From positions 2,790,001 to 2,854,000 of the forward strand of contig CBDEUH010000004.1 in NCBI GenBank assembly GCA_965243255.1: a stretch of 64,000 nucleotides of DNA, written 5' to 3'. This DNA is from Bin87 sp965243255 (lineage in GTDB: Bacteria > Chloroflexota > Dehalococcoidia > Lucifugimonadales > UBA3495). The notes below the pieces were generated by a model that was not told the DNA's origin, did not search any database, and saw only the letters and a program-made list of their open reading frames with translations. The translations under genes and the position numbers were made by a program. This document shows, in pieces, positions 25,501 to 34,490 of this stretch (its first letter is position 1; every line of letters starts with the position of its first letter).

Positions 25501-26214
25501 TTACTCCGGTCTCAGCGCCTGCAGCGTGCCCACGTCCACCGAGATGCCGGGGCCCATGGAAGAGGTGATGTAGGCGGATTTGATGAATGCGCCCTTCACC
25601 GCCTCGGGCCGTTCGCGCATCACGGAATCCATGAACACCGTGAGGTTGTCCATGAGGCTGTCGGTCTCGAAGGACGACTTGCCGAACTGGCCGTGGATGA
25701 TGGCGGTGCGGTCGGTGCGAAACTCCAGGCGTCCGGCCTTGGATTCCTGGATCACCCGGGGCAGATCCCGGGCCGGCACCAACGTGCCCGTGCGCGGGTT
25801 GGGCATCAACCCACGGCGGCCCAGGATGCGACCCAACCGGCCGATCTTGGACATCACTTCCGGGATGGCCAGGCCGACTTCAAACTCCAGCCAGCCGCCT
25901 TCGATCTGGGCGATGAGGTCGTCGTCGCCCACGTAGTCGGCGCCGGCCTGACGGGCGATGTCCACCGCCTCGCCGTTGGCGAAGACCAGGACGCGAACCT
26001 GCTTGCCCAGACCGTGGGGCAGGACGGTAACGCCGCGCACCTGCTGCTCGGCATGGCGCACGTCGGCGTTGGTGCGCAGGTGGACTTCCATGGTCTCGTC
26101 GAACTTGGCGGTGGAGAGCTCCTTCACCAGGTCGATGGCTTCCCGGGGCTGATATACGGCGTCTTCCGGCACGCGCTCGGCGACGTTGTTGTAGCGGCGG
26201 CTGTGCTTGGGCAT
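25501..26214 (-). CDS. rplA: 50S ribosomal protein L1
   Basis: L1 forms the mobile stalk at the E site and often represses its own operon. The 237-residue product has the family's RYNNVAERV start, FDETMEVHLRTNADVRHAEQ, RGVTVLPHGLGKQVRV, and the signature IGRLGRILGRRGLMPNPRTG. Length is normal. It follows rplK after 29 bp. Confidence 0.97.
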   Translation of the reverse strand: MPKHSRRYNNVAERVPEDAVYQPREAIDLVKELSTAKFDETMEVHLRTNADVRHAEQQVRGVTVLPHGLGKQVRVLVFANGEAVDIARQAGADYVGDDDLIAQIEGGWLEFEVGLAIPEVMSKIGRLGRILGRRGLMPNPRTGTLVPARDLPRVIQESKAGRLEFRTDRTAIIHGQFGKSSFETDSLMDNLTVFMDSVMRERPEAVKGAFIKSAYITSSMGPGISVDVGTLQALRPE

Positions 26215-26243
26215 GGTCTTATTCTCCTGGTCGTCCTGCGCTC

Positions 26244-26678
26244 CTACTCGTCCTCGTCAGCTACGGTGATGCCCATGCTGCGGGCGGTGCCGGCGATGAT
26301 GTTCATGGCATGCTCGACGGAGTTGGCGTTGAGGTCCTTTAGTTTCTCTTCGGCGATGCTGCGCAGCACGTCGTTGCCGACGGTGATCCCGATGGGTTCG
26401 CGAGCGTCGCCCTGGCCTTTCTCGATGCCGGCGGCCCGGCGCAGCAGGTCGGAGGCCGGCGGCGTGCGGGTTACGAAGGTGAAGGAGCGGTCCTGATACA
26501 CGGTGAGGTGCACGGGCACGATGGTGCCGGACTGGCTGCCGGTGCGCTCGTTGTACTCCTTGACGAAGGCCATGATGTTGACGCCGTGCTGGCCCAGGGC
26601 CGGACCCACCGGCGGCGCGGGAGTAGCCTTGCCCGCCTCCAGTTGCAGCTTGATGACTGCCAGAACTTTCTTAGCCAC
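26244..26678 (-). CDS. rplK: 50S ribosomal protein L11
   Basis: L11 shapes the GTPase-associated centre of 23S rRNA. The 144-residue product has AVIKLQLEAGKATPAPPVGP, ALGQHGVNIMAFVKEYNERT, and the C-terminal rRNA-binding domain with TPPASDLLRRAAGIEKG and AGTARSMGITV. It has an acidic tail (ADEDE). It is 18 bp after nusG. Confidence 0.97.
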   Translation of the reverse strand: MAKKVLAVIKLQLEAGKATPAPPVGPALGQHGVNIMAFVKEYNERTGSQSGTIVPVHLTVYQDRSFTFVTRTPPASDLLRRAAGIEKGQGDAREPIGITVGNDVLRSIAEEKLKDLNANSVEHAMNIIAGTARSMGITVADEDE

Positions 26679-26696
26679 TGATGGCCTCCAATGGGG

Positions 26697-27260
26697 TTAA
26701 ACTTTTTCGACCTGCATGAAGTCGAGTTCTACCGGGGTTTCCCGGCCAAAGACGGAGATGAGAACTTTGACCTGCCCGCGGTGTTCGTCCACTTCTTCCA
26801 CCCGGCCCAGCATATCGGCGAAGGGGCCTTCGGAGATGCGGACGGTATCGCCCTGGATCATGCCGATGACGGCCCGGGGTTCGCCGGAAGCGACCCGGTC
26901 CAGGATGTCGTCAACCTCCCGGTCGTCCAGGGGCACCGGCCGGGGACGGTCGCCGCCTTCTTCTTCGGCGGAGATGAAGCCGGTTACGCCGGTGGTGTTG
27001 CGCACCAAGAACCACGCTTCGTCGTCCATGACCATCTGCACCAGGATGTAGCCGGGGAACAGCTTGCGCCGCTGGGCGGTGCGCTCCCCCTTGTTGCGAA
27101 TGATTTCGTCCTCGGCGGGAACCTCAACCCGGGTGATGCGGTCCATCATCCCGAAGCTGTGGCGACGCAGGTCCAGGTTGCGCTTGACCATGTCCTCCTG
27201 GCCGGTATAGGTGTGAACGATATACCAGCGCAGGTCGGCGGGTGGTTGCATTGTGGTCAT
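26697..27260 (-). CDS. nusG: transcription termination/antitermination factor NusG
   Basis: NusG binds the RNA polymerase clamp and couples transcription to Rho or ribosomes. The 187-residue product has the NGN domain (RWYIVHTYTGQEDMVKRNL, KLFPGYILVQMVMDDEAWFL, VRNTTGVTGFI) and a C-terminal KOW motif (GDTVRISEGPFADMLGRVEE). The ATG at 27260 gives a normal N-terminus, though its ribosome binding site is weak; the ATG at 27251 is an alternative. 145 bp of GC-rich sequence separate it from secE. Confidence 0.95.
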   Translation of the reverse strand: MTTMQPPADLRWYIVHTYTGQEDMVKRNLDLRRHSFGMMDRITRVEVPAEDEIIRNKGERTAQRRKLFPGYILVQMVMDDEAWFLVRNTTGVTGFISAEEEGGDRPRPVPLDDREVDDILDRVASGEPRAVIGMIQGDTVRISEGPFADMLGRVEEVDEHRGQVKVLISVFGRETPVELDFMQVEKV

Positions 27261-27405
27261 AACGTGCTTGAATTTACGGTTGGGTAAGTATGGCGCCGGA
27301 GTGGCCGGTGGAGACATGGCAGACGGGGCCGCCCTCCGCCAGCGGCGGATGACCTTGCCGTCGGGTTAGCGCCGTCCCCAGGGGCAGACGCGGCCGGCCG
27401 CTGGG

Positions 27406-27657
27406 CTAGAAGAGGCCGGGATTGAGGATGATCCGGGTGAACAGTTCGGCGAAAACCCGGTCCAGCAGGCCGAGGAAGAGCCCCATGATGATGGCCATCA
27501 CCAGAACGATGACGGTCAGGCGGGCGGTTTCTTCCTTGGTGGGCCAGACCGATTTGCGGAGTTCGGAAACGGTTTCCCGCAGAAAACCCACGGGGCCGAC
27601 CCTCCCCACGGAGCGGGGAGAGATCGGCGTGGGTCGTCCGGCAGAAGCTCGGGCCAC
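27406..27657 (-). CDS. secE: preprotein translocase subunit SecE
   Basis: SecE clamps the SecY channel. The 83-residue protein has the conserved FLRETVSELRKSVWPTKEET amphipathic helix and a single membrane segment (LTVIVLVMAIIMGLFLGLLD), the usual single-span form. The start is GTG at 27657, six bases after the rpmG stop. Position between rpmG and nusG is the classical order. Confidence 0.95.
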   Translation of the reverse strand: MARASAGRPTPISPRSVGRVGPVGFLRETVSELRKSVWPTKEETARLTVIVLVMAIIMGLFLGLLDRVFAELFTRIILNPGLF

Positions 27658-27663
27658 GGAGGG

Positions 27664-27834
27664 CTACCTCACTTCACGGTGCACGCGATGGTTGCGGCAA
27701 CGGCTGCAGTACTTGCGCAGTTCCATGCGGCTGGTGTGGTTCCGCCGGTTTTTGATGGTGGAATAGTTACGCTCCCGGCAGTCGGTGCACTGCAGGGTGA
27801 TAATCTGCCGGGCGTCGGTTGACTTGCGGGCCAT
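27664..27834 (-). CDS. rpmG: 50S ribosomal protein L33
   Basis: This 56-residue gene reads MARKSTDARQIITLQCTDCR, then ERNYSTIKNRRNHTSRMELR and KYCSRCRNHRVHREVR. The two CxxC pairs (CTDC and CSRC) mark it as the zinc-binding form of L33. GGAGTG within the end of tuf serves as ribosome binding site, and only four bases separate the two genes. Confidence 0.95.
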   Translation of the reverse strand: MARKSTDARQIITLQCTDCRERNYSTIKNRRNHTSRMELRKYCSRCRNHRVHREVR

Positions 27835-27838
27835 GGTA

Positions 27839-29023
<1,185 letters not shown>

Positions 29024-29122
29024 GGTGGGGAGTTACTCCTTGCTCCTTGTTGGTTGCTGCCCGCCGGCCGTTGCGCTGTACAGCCTGCGGGGAATGTGCG
29101 CGGTGGGTGTTTCGGTGGCTGG

Positions 29123-29194
29123 AGCCCAAGGGCGGAATCGAACCGCCGACCCCGTTCTTACCAAGAACGTGCTCTACCTCTGAGCTACTTGGGC
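29123..29194 (-). tRNA. tRNA-Thr (anticodon GGT)
   Basis: GCCCAAG pairs perfectly with CTTGGGC; the D arm is GCTC/GAGC, the anticodon stem CGTTC/GAACG with loop TTGGTAA, and the T arm GGCGG/CCGCC around TTCGATT. CCA is encoded at 29120-29122. Confidence 0.96.
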
Positions 29195-29200
29195 CTGTGG

Positions 29201-29285
29201 TGGAGGGGGCAGGATTCGAACCTGCGAAGCCCGTCAGGGCGCCAGATTTACAGTCTGGTGGCTTTAACCACTCACCCACCCCTCC
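29201..29285 (-). tRNA. tRNA-Tyr (anticodon GTA)
   Basis: GGAGGGG pairs with CCCCTCC; the anticodon stem CCAGA/TCTGG holds loop CTGTAAA. A long variable arm (GCCC...GGGC) identifies a class II tRNA as expected for bacterial Tyr. The T arm is GCAGG/CCTGC. CCA is encoded at 29198-29200. Confidence 0.96.
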
Positions 29286-29357
29286 AGGTTGCCGTGTCCT
29301 GATGGTCCGTCGTACCTTCGCTGCTCCGTTGCTATTGTATGGATGACCCGTTGAAAG

Positions 29358-29430
29358 AGCCCCAGAGGGGACTCGAACCCCTAACCTGCCGATTACAAAT
29401 CGGCTGCGCTGCCAATTGCGCCACCGGGGC
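29358..29430 (-). tRNA. tRNA-Thr (anticodon TGT)
   Basis: GCCCCGG pairs with CTGGGGC (one G-T), the anticodon stem GCCGA/TCGGC has loop TTTGTAA, and the T arm AGGGG/CCCCT surrounds TTCGAGT. Unlike the other two tRNAs here it lacks an encoded CCA (CTT follows the discriminator base). Confidence 0.95.
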
Positions 29431-29530
29431 GCGATTCTCAACGGCGACGATGGCGGGAATTGCGCCCTGCCGCAACCTAAAACAGCCCCGACTCAGCCGA
29501 GGCCATCCGGTTTTCGTCAGTCGGCTTAAC

Positions 29531-29559
29531 AGGTTACGGAAAAGCCCGAAAATTGTCAA
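29531..29559 (-). promoter_or_regulatory. promoter of the tRNA-tuf-ribosomal operon
   Basis: TTGACA (29554-29559) and TAACCT (29531-29536) are 17 bp apart on the minus strand, about 100 bp upstream of the first tRNA. A perfect -35 fits a strongly expressed operon. Confidence 0.75.
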
Positions 29560-29659
29560 CAGCCAATCGCCCCAGGTTCCCTTTGGAATCATGTGATGGC
29601 AGCACGCTGCCCGAGCCGGTCATCCCTCAAAATCAAGACGCCCGATGACACTTCCCCCC

Positions 29660-29688
29660 TTGCGCCGCCTGTCGTACATATGTACTAT
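29660..29688 (+). promoter_or_regulatory. promoter of the small-terminase-like gene
   Basis: TTGCGC (29660-29665) and TACTAT (29683-29688) are 17 bp apart, 50 bp before the start codon. Confidence 0.5.
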
Positions 29689-29737
29689 ATTAGCCGGCAG
29701 TCCAAATCCAACTCGCACCCAGGCCCGGAGTCATCCC

Positions 29738-30292
29738 ATGTCCGCGTCCAAACATCGCAAAACCCGTACCAACCGCTCCCCCAAGTCCTCCCGCCGGCCC
29801 GCCAAAACCACTGAAATCGCTCCCAAAACCCATCTCCCGGTTCCCATTCAACCCCCCGACCCGCCGCCAGCCCTGCTTGGATTGGAGGAAATGAAAGGAA
29901 ATGAGCGGGAAATCGACCTTTCCGCCCTTTCACCACGCCAGCAGGCCGCCCTTCCCATCGTCGCTGGCTTCCCCTCCGTCGCCCGGGCCGCCCGCGCTGC
30001 GAACGTCGGCGAGTCCACCCTCTACCGCTGGCTCGCCGACCCGGCCTTCAGCGCCTGCCTGGCCGAACTCCGCCGTCAAACCGCCAACGTCGCCCGGCAA
30101 AAACTCCTCGACCTTGTCCCTCTCTCCCTATCCGTCCTCGCCGACGCCATGGAGGACGCCAATCCGGCCATCCGTCTCCGCGCCGCCAACTACGCCCTCT
30201 CCTTCAACCTCCGCGCCGCCGAACACGAAGACTTCCGCGCCGGTCTCAACGAACTCCAAAACGCCATCAACGACCTCAAGTCAGCCGCCTGA
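29738..30292 (+). CDS. small-terminase-like HTH protein
   Basis: The ATG at 29738 has GGAG eight bases upstream. The 184-residue product has a basic, Pro-rich disordered head of about 60 residues. A homeodomain-like helix-turn-helix follows: LSPRQQAALPIVAGFPSVAR, AARAANVGESTLYRWLAD, PAFSACLAELRRQ. It ends in a helical region (LDLVPLSLSVLADAMEDANP, IRLRAANYALSFN). This layout matches the phBC6A51-type small terminase subunits that recognise phage packaging sites. The large subunit found in this window is 10 kb away, with core genes between, so partnership is not certain. Confidence 0.65.
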   Translation: MSASKHRKTRTNRSPKSSRRPAKTTEIAPKTHLPVPIQPPDPPPALLGLEEMKGNEREIDLSALSPRQQAALPIVAGFPSVARAARAANVGESTLYRWLADPAFSACLAELRRQTANVARQKLLDLVPLSLSVLADAMEDANPAIRLRAANYALSFNLRAAEHEDFRAGLNELQNAINDLKSAA

Positions 30293-30314
30293 TCCCCATA
30301 CCGCCCAGCGTCCC

Positions 30315-30350
30315 CTCTCTCTTGATGGGAGAGGGCCAGGGTGAGGGTGA
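30315..30350. repeat. short dispersed palindromic repeat
   Basis: CCTCTCTCTTGATGGGAGAG followed by GGCCAGGGTGAGGG is a widespread bacterial intergenic repeat; related copies lie at 34364-34399 and about 44119-44175. Confidence 0.65.
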
Positions 30351-30405
30351 ATCCCCCAAATCCCCAACGTCCCGATTCACACCATCAATCACGAGGTAAC
30401 ACACC

Positions 30406-30801
30406 ATGTCCTTCGCAGCCATTGACCGGGAAATCTCCCAACTCCGCAACCGCATCGACACCCTCATGCGCAAGTTCCACCGCGAACTTGCTATCATCCA
30501 GGCCCGCCGCGTCGCCGAACCCATCGCCAACCAGTGGAACACCGCAGAACCCCCCGACCCCTTCCAGGTCGGCAAACGCTTCACCGACGCCGGCTGCCGC
30601 TCCTTCGCCTTCGCCAACTTCCACAACTACCTCTACCAGGTCATCGGCAAGGGCGAAGTCCCCAACCCCATCACCATGGTGCGCAAGCTGCTGCCTTATG
30701 CCTGGGACCACCGCTACGACAACTTCTTCGCCTTCGACCTGCCGCCGAAAGAGCCCAGGGCCTCCGAGGTCAAACTCCCGGTCTGGATGCTGATGCCCTG
30801 A
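30406..30801 (+). CDS. hypothetical protein after the small-terminase-like gene
   Basis: GAGGT nine bases upstream supports the ATG at 30406. The 131-residue product has an N-terminal coiled coil (IDREISQLRNRIDTLMRKFH) and a conserved-looking globular part (FTDAGCRSFAFANFHNYLYQ, PITMVRKLLPYAWDHRYDNF). No family recognised. Together with the preceding gene it may be a two-gene phage-derived unit; the 113-bp gap holds a dispersed repeat. Confidence 0.55.
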   Translation: MSFAAIDREISQLRNRIDTLMRKFHRELAIIQARRVAEPIANQWNTAEPPDPFQVGKRFTDAGCRSFAFANFHNYLYQVIGKGEVPNPITMVRKLLPYAWDHRYDNFFAFDLPPKEPRASEVKLPVWMLMP

Positions 30802-30896
30802 ACCGGGTACCCTTGTCCCAACCTGCCGGCATGGGTATGATGGCCCCGTCGACTCGTTCGCTCGTCAGAGCGTACACAATAACGGAGGGACACGTT

Positions 30897-31850
30897 ATGC
30901 CGCAGGTCGGGATTCCATCGGAGCAGGAAGTGCTGGGCTGGTTCGACAGCCTTTCCAACTGGGGACGCTGGGGCGACGACGACGAACTGGGCACGCCCAA
31001 CCTCATCACGCCGGAGAAGACCAAAGCCGCCCTGTCCACCGTTCAGGAGGGCCATTGCGTTTCGCTGTCCCGCGAACTGACCTGGGACCCCGCCGTGGAT
31101 GTGCCCGCTCCGCCCGTGCATTACATGATTGAAAGCGGCGAGGGTTGGGCATCAGGTGACAAGGTGTCCAATCGCGCCTCCGCCGTGGCCATGGACTACA
31201 TCGGCATGATTTTCCACGGCGTTTCCGTTACCCACGTGGACAGTCTCGCCCACTTCTTCTGGGACGGCAAAACCTACAACGGCAAGCCGGCCCACATGGT
31301 CTCCACCAGCCTCGGCGCCACCGTCTGCTCCGTCGAGCAGGCCCACAAGGGTTTCATCACCCGCGGCGTCCTGGTGGACGTTCCCCTGGTGCGCGGCATC
31401 GACTGGGTGGAACGCGGCGAGGGCGTGATGCCCGAGGACATCCTGGCCGCCGAGGAACGCTGCGGGTTCCGCATCGAGTCCGGCGACGTGCTGCTGGTGC
31501 GAACCGGTCAGCTGCGCCGGCGCCAGGTCGAGGGCCCGGTGCCCCGGGAGGCCGGCTCCACCGCTTGCCAGGCCGCCTGCCTGCCCCTGTTCAGGGAACG
31601 CGACATCGCCGTCCTGGGCTCCGACACCGGCAACGACGTGGGCCCGCCCCAGTATCCGGGCCAGTTGACCAACCCCATACACCAGGTTTCCATCGTGGCC
31701 ATGGGGCTGTGGATTCTGGACAACGCCAACCTGGAAGACGTTGCCGAAGCCTGCCGGGAGCGCAACCGCTGGACCTTCATGGTCAGCATCAACCCGCTGC
31801 GGATGCAGAACACCACCGGCTCGCCGGTCAATCCCATAGCGGTGTTTTAG
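30897..31850 (+). CDS. cyclase / kynurenine formamidase-like metal hydrolase
   Basis: The 317-residue protein belongs to the cyclase family (PF04199), metal-dependent amide or lactone hydrolases. The metal site is H107-x5-H113-x-D115-x3-H119 (HGVSVTHVDSLAH), followed by YNG, and later LLVRTGQ and DTGNDVGPPQYPG. GGAGGGA seven bases upstream supports the ATG at 30897. Eleven bases after its stop begins a small AtzG-like gene and then an amidase, so the operon probably degrades or opens a cyclic or acyl amide. The natural substrate is unknown. Confidence 0.85.
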   Translation: MPQVGIPSEQEVLGWFDSLSNWGRWGDDDELGTPNLITPEKTKAALSTVQEGHCVSLSRELTWDPAVDVPAPPVHYMIESGEGWASGDKVSNRASAVAMDYIGMIFHGVSVTHVDSLAHFFWDGKTYNGKPAHMVSTSLGATVCSVEQAHKGFITRGVLVDVPLVRGIDWVERGEGVMPEDILAAEERCGFRIESGDVLLVRTGQLRRRQVEGPVPREAGSTACQAACLPLFRERDIAVLGSDTGNDVGPPQYPGQLTNPIHQVSIVAMGLWILDNANLEDVAEACRERNRWTFMVSINPLRMQNTTGSPVNPIAVF

Positions 31851-31861
31851 GAGGTATGAAT

Positions 31862-32065
31862 ATGGCCGACGCCGGTGAATCAACCGTAAGCATGGACGAC
31901 CTGCGCGCCCTGGTGCGCGTCGCCGGTCTGCCGCTGGACGACGGGGAGCTGGAAGAGCTGCTGCCGCTCTATCAGTTTCTCAAACAGCGCGTGGATATGC
32001 TCCACGAGGCCGACCTGCCCCTGGGCGGCCAGGCCATGACCTTCCCCGCCGACTGGAACCGTTAA
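31862..32065 (+). CDS. AtzG-like small amidase partner
   Basis: The 67-residue product (MDDLRALVRVAGLPLDDGEL, then LLPLYQFLKQRVDMLHEADL) resembles the AtzG-like domain (PF13318), a GatC-like small subunit that pairs with an amidase such as AtzE. AGGAGG overlaps the end of the cyclase gene and is seven bases before the ATG at 31862, so coupling is likely. Twelve bases separate it from the amidase, its presumed partner. Confidence 0.75.
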   Translation: MADAGESTVSMDDLRALVRVAGLPLDDGELEELLPLYQFLKQRVDMLHEADLPLGGQAMTFPADWNR

Positions 32066-32077
32066 AGGAGGCGAGCA

Positions 32078-33481
32078 ATGGCCGCACCGGGCGAACTGCA
32101 CTACTTGACCATTGGCGAGGCGGCGCCGCTCATCGCCTCCGGCGAACTGTCGCCGGTGGAGCTGACCCGCGCCTACCTTGACCGCATCGAAGCCATCGAT
32201 GGCCGGCTGGATTCTTTCGTAACCCTGACGCCGGAGCTGGCTCTGTCCCAGGCGCGGCAGGCCGAGGCGGAAATTCGGGCCGGCAACTACCGGGGACCGC
32301 TGCACGGCGTACCCATCGCCCTGAAGGACCTGTACGACACCGCCGGCATCAAGACCACGGCCATGTCCCGGGTTATCCCCGACCGGGTGCCCGACGAGGA
32401 CGCCACCACCGTGGCCAAGCTGTACGAGGCCGGCGTGGTGCTGCTGGGCAAGCTGGCAATGCACGAGTTCGCCCTGGGCGGCCCCGACTTCACCAGCCTG
32501 TTCCCGCCGGCCCGCAATCCCTGGAACACCGAGCATATGCCCGGCGGCAGCAGCAGCGGCTCCGGCGCGGCGGTGGCGGCCGGCCTGTGCATGGGCGCGC
32601 TGGGGTCGGACACCGGCGGCAGCATTCGCGGACCGGCGTCCATGTGCGGCATCGTGGGCATCAAGCCGACTTTCGGGCGCGTCAGCAACTACGGCGTGGT
32701 GCCGCTGTCCTGGTCCCAGGACCACTGCGGCCCGATGACCTGGACGGTGGAGGATACCGCCATCATGCTGCAGGCCATCGCCGGCCACGACCCCAAAGAT
32801 CCCACCACGGCCGACGTGCCGGTGCCCGACTACCTGGCGGCGCTGCGCGACGGCGTGCGCGGCCTCACCGTGGGCGTGCCCCGGGAGTACTTCTATGAAG
32901 AGGCGCCCGGCGTGGACGTTCAGGTGATCGAGGCGGCCGAGCGGTCTTTGGAAACCCTGTCGGAGTTGGGCGCGGAAATCAGGGACGTGGAGATTCCCCA
33001 CATCCGTTACGCCCAGGCCGCCAACCAGGTCATCATGATGTCCGAAGCGTATTCCTTCCACGAGGCTAACCTGAAGAGCCGGCGGCAGGATTACGGCGAC
33101 ATGGTGCGGAACCGCTTCCTGCTGGGCGGGCTGCTGTCGGCGTCGGACTACAACCAGGCCCTGCGGATGCGTCGGGTCATCAAGGACGAAATGGCCGACG
33201 CCCTGCATCAGGCCGACGTGCTGGTAACGCCCACCTACGCGGCGCCGGCGCCGAAAATCGAAGGCTACGCCGGCGGAACCACGCTGACCCAGCCCAGTTT
33301 CACCGGGCCGTTCAACGTGTCGGGGCTGCCGGCGGTGTCAACTCCCTCGGGCCTCTCTGACGACGGTCTGCCCATGGGCCTACAGATAGTTGGCCGGCCC
33401 TTTGACGAAGCAACGGCCCTGCGGGTGGCCCACGCCTATGAGCAGGCGGCGCGGTTCATTGACCGTCGGCCCCCGGTGTAA
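32078..33481 (+). CDS. amidase-signature hydrolase (GatA/AtzE-like)
   Basis: The 467-residue protein has the amidase catalytic triad: Lys83 (IALKDLYD), cis-Ser158 in PGGSSSGSG, and nucleophile Ser182 in GSDTGGSIRGPAS. Spacings (75 and 24 residues) equal those of characterised amidases. GGAGG precedes the ATG. With the AtzG-like gene directly upstream it most resembles carboxybiuret-hydrolase-type heterodimers rather than the tRNA amidotransferase, since no GatB is near. Its stop codon lies inside the first of three iterons. Confidence 0.92.
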   Translation: MAAPGELHYLTIGEAAPLIASGELSPVELTRAYLDRIEAIDGRLDSFVTLTPELALSQARQAEAEIRAGNYRGPLHGVPIALKDLYDTAGIKTTAMSRVIPDRVPDEDATTVAKLYEAGVVLLGKLAMHEFALGGPDFTSLFPPARNPWNTEHMPGGSSSGSGAAVAAGLCMGALGSDTGGSIRGPASMCGIVGIKPTFGRVSNYGVVPLSWSQDHCGPMTWTVEDTAIMLQAIAGHDPKDPTTADVPVPDYLAALRDGVRGLTVGVPREYFYEEAPGVDVQVIEAAERSLETLSELGAEIRDVEIPHIRYAQAANQVIMMSEAYSFHEANLKSRRQDYGDMVRNRFLLGGLLSASDYNQALRMRRVIKDEMADALHQADVLVTPTYAAPAPKIEGYAGGTTLTQPSFTGPFNVSGLPAVSTPSGLSDDGLPMGLQIVGRPFDEATALRVAHAYEQAARFIDRRPPV

Positions 33482-33517
33482 CAACGCTCGTGTAACAACC
33501 GGGGTGTAACAATCGGT
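33476..33517 (+). promoter_or_regulatory. three 14-bp iterons before a promoter
   Basis: GTGTAACAA occurs at 33476, 33490 and 33504, exactly 14 bp apart (GTGTAACAAC, GTGTAACAAC, GTGTAACAAT). The third ends three bases before the -35 hexamer. This placement suits binding of a multimeric activator or repressor. The first copy includes the stop codon of the amidase gene. Confidence 0.65.
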
Positions 33518-33544
33518 TGACAAGCAGCGAAAATTACATAAAAT
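33517..33544 (+). promoter_or_regulatory. promoter of the Cys-less DUF5679-like gene
   Basis: TTGACA (33517-33522) and TAAAAT (33539-33544) are 16 bp apart. A second possible pair, TTGACG...ATAAGA, lies about 35 bp downstream. Confidence 0.65.
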
Positions 33545-33700
33545 ACGCCAATCCCTATTGACGAATCGGCAACGATTGGCATAAGAACAGTAGCATAGCT
33601 GGGGCAGCCTGTTCCCGGCGGCAACATAACATCAGCGTGGCTTGGAAAATTTCTTTTCTCCGGCCGGCGCGATACCCACCTCACTAAAGGAGTGAAAATT

Positions 33701-33898
33701 ATGGAATGGCCCCTGCAAGCCTACTCGGTCAAGCTCAAGCGGAAGGTCGACATCGCCGAGGATTCCATGGAGTTGGTCACGATGAAAAACGGCCGCCACG
33801 CCCTGAAGGGTGTTGCTGCCGAAGACCGGAGCATCAACGTGTTTCGCATCCTCGGCAACGCCGAAGTTGACGAAGTACGGGCGAAATTGGGCGGCTAG
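33701..33898 (+). CDS. DUF5679-like small protein without zinc ligands
   Basis: AAAGGAG eight bases upstream supports the ATG at 33701. The 65-residue product (LQAYSVKLKRKVDIAEDSME, LVTMKNGRHALKGVAA, NVFRILG) follows the pattern of DUF5679 proteins. In that family AYCVKCxxKRE, VTMKNGRxAxxG, CPVCGTxMFRI forms a zinc ribbon. Here all four cysteines are replaced (SVKL and AAED). I think it is a derived, metal-free paralog; the assignment is from memory of the family pattern. A well-formed promoter with iterons lies upstream. Confidence 0.55.
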   Translation: MEWPLQAYSVKLKRKVDIAEDSMELVTMKNGRHALKGVAAEDRSINVFRILGNAEVDEVRAKLGG

Positions 33899-33975
33899 GA
33901 AGGCAATGCCCCGGCCTGCAACGCTTCGGCGCCTGACGCCCTACAACAGTAGCTCCCAGCGCGGTGGGGCTGAGG

Positions 33976-34320
33976 CTACTTGCCGTCCTCGACGCTGACG
34001 GTGATGATGGCGTTGGCGATGAGCGTGCCGTCGCTGCCGTCTTCGTTCAGCAGTTGCAGGCCACCCACCACTACGTCAACGTTGGCGCGCCCATGGGGCA
34101 GCGAGTCCGCTACTTCATCGGCGTTGACCTTGCTGGGCTCCGGCGCGCCGATGGTAACGTTGACCGTCATGTCATCGGCGGTAGCGCCCACCAGGCGGGC
34201 AAAGCCCAGGCTGCTGTGGTGAATGGCGTCGAAAACGGCCCGCTTGGCCGCCAGGGTGTAGTCCAGGCCGTGGACGTCCACGCCCATGCCCATCTCGGTA
34301 ACGCAACGCACGAGAGCCAT
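33976..34320 (-). CDS. Lin0512 family protein
   Basis: The 114-residue protein has the family's core: EMGMGVDVHGLDYTLAAKRA, VFDAIHHSSLGFARLVG, MTVNVTIGAPEPSKVNADEV and a Gly-rich end (DVVVGGLQLL). Lin0512 proteins (PF09585) are small, of unknown function. AGGAGGT precedes the ATG at 34320. The gene is alone and divergent from rpmB. Confidence 0.85.
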   Translation of the reverse strand: MALVRCVTEMGMGVDVHGLDYTLAAKRAVFDAIHHSSLGFARLVGATADDMTVNVTIGAPEPSKVNADEVADSLPHGRANVDVVVGGLQLLNEDGSDGTLIANAIITVSVEDGK

Positions 34321-34363
34321 ATCGTAACCTCCTGTGAATCTCGGAGTCCGTTTTCATAATGCT

Positions 34364-34399
34364 CCCTCACCCATTCCGGGAGAGGGTTGGGGTGAGGGC
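34364..34399. repeat. short dispersed palindromic repeat
   Basis: CCCTCACCCATTCCGGGAGA followed by GGGTTGGGGTGAGGG. Same repeat type as at 30315-30350. Confidence 0.65.
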
Positions 34400-34450
34400 C
34401 AACTTGCCCTCGCCATTTAACGGCAGCGGCAACGGCAAGTCAAGGGACTG

Positions 34451-34459
34451 TGCTATAAT
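34451..34459 (+). promoter_or_regulatory. extended -10 promoter of rpmB
   Basis: TGCTATAAT is a perfect extended -10 (TGnTATAAT), 32 bp before the rpmB start; no good -35 is seen. Confidence 0.6.
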
Positions 34460-34490
34460 GCCGAGACAATCAACGGATGGGTTAGAAATC

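Noticed and set aside
27261..27405. Search for tRNA-Trp between secE and nusG
   Set aside because: The gap is GC-rich with a small CCGCC/GGCGG hairpin but no tRNA fold.
30534..30896. N-terminal extension of the cyclase frame
   Set aside because: It overlaps the 131-residue gene in another frame; the ATG at 30897 has GGAGGGA upstream and matches the family start.
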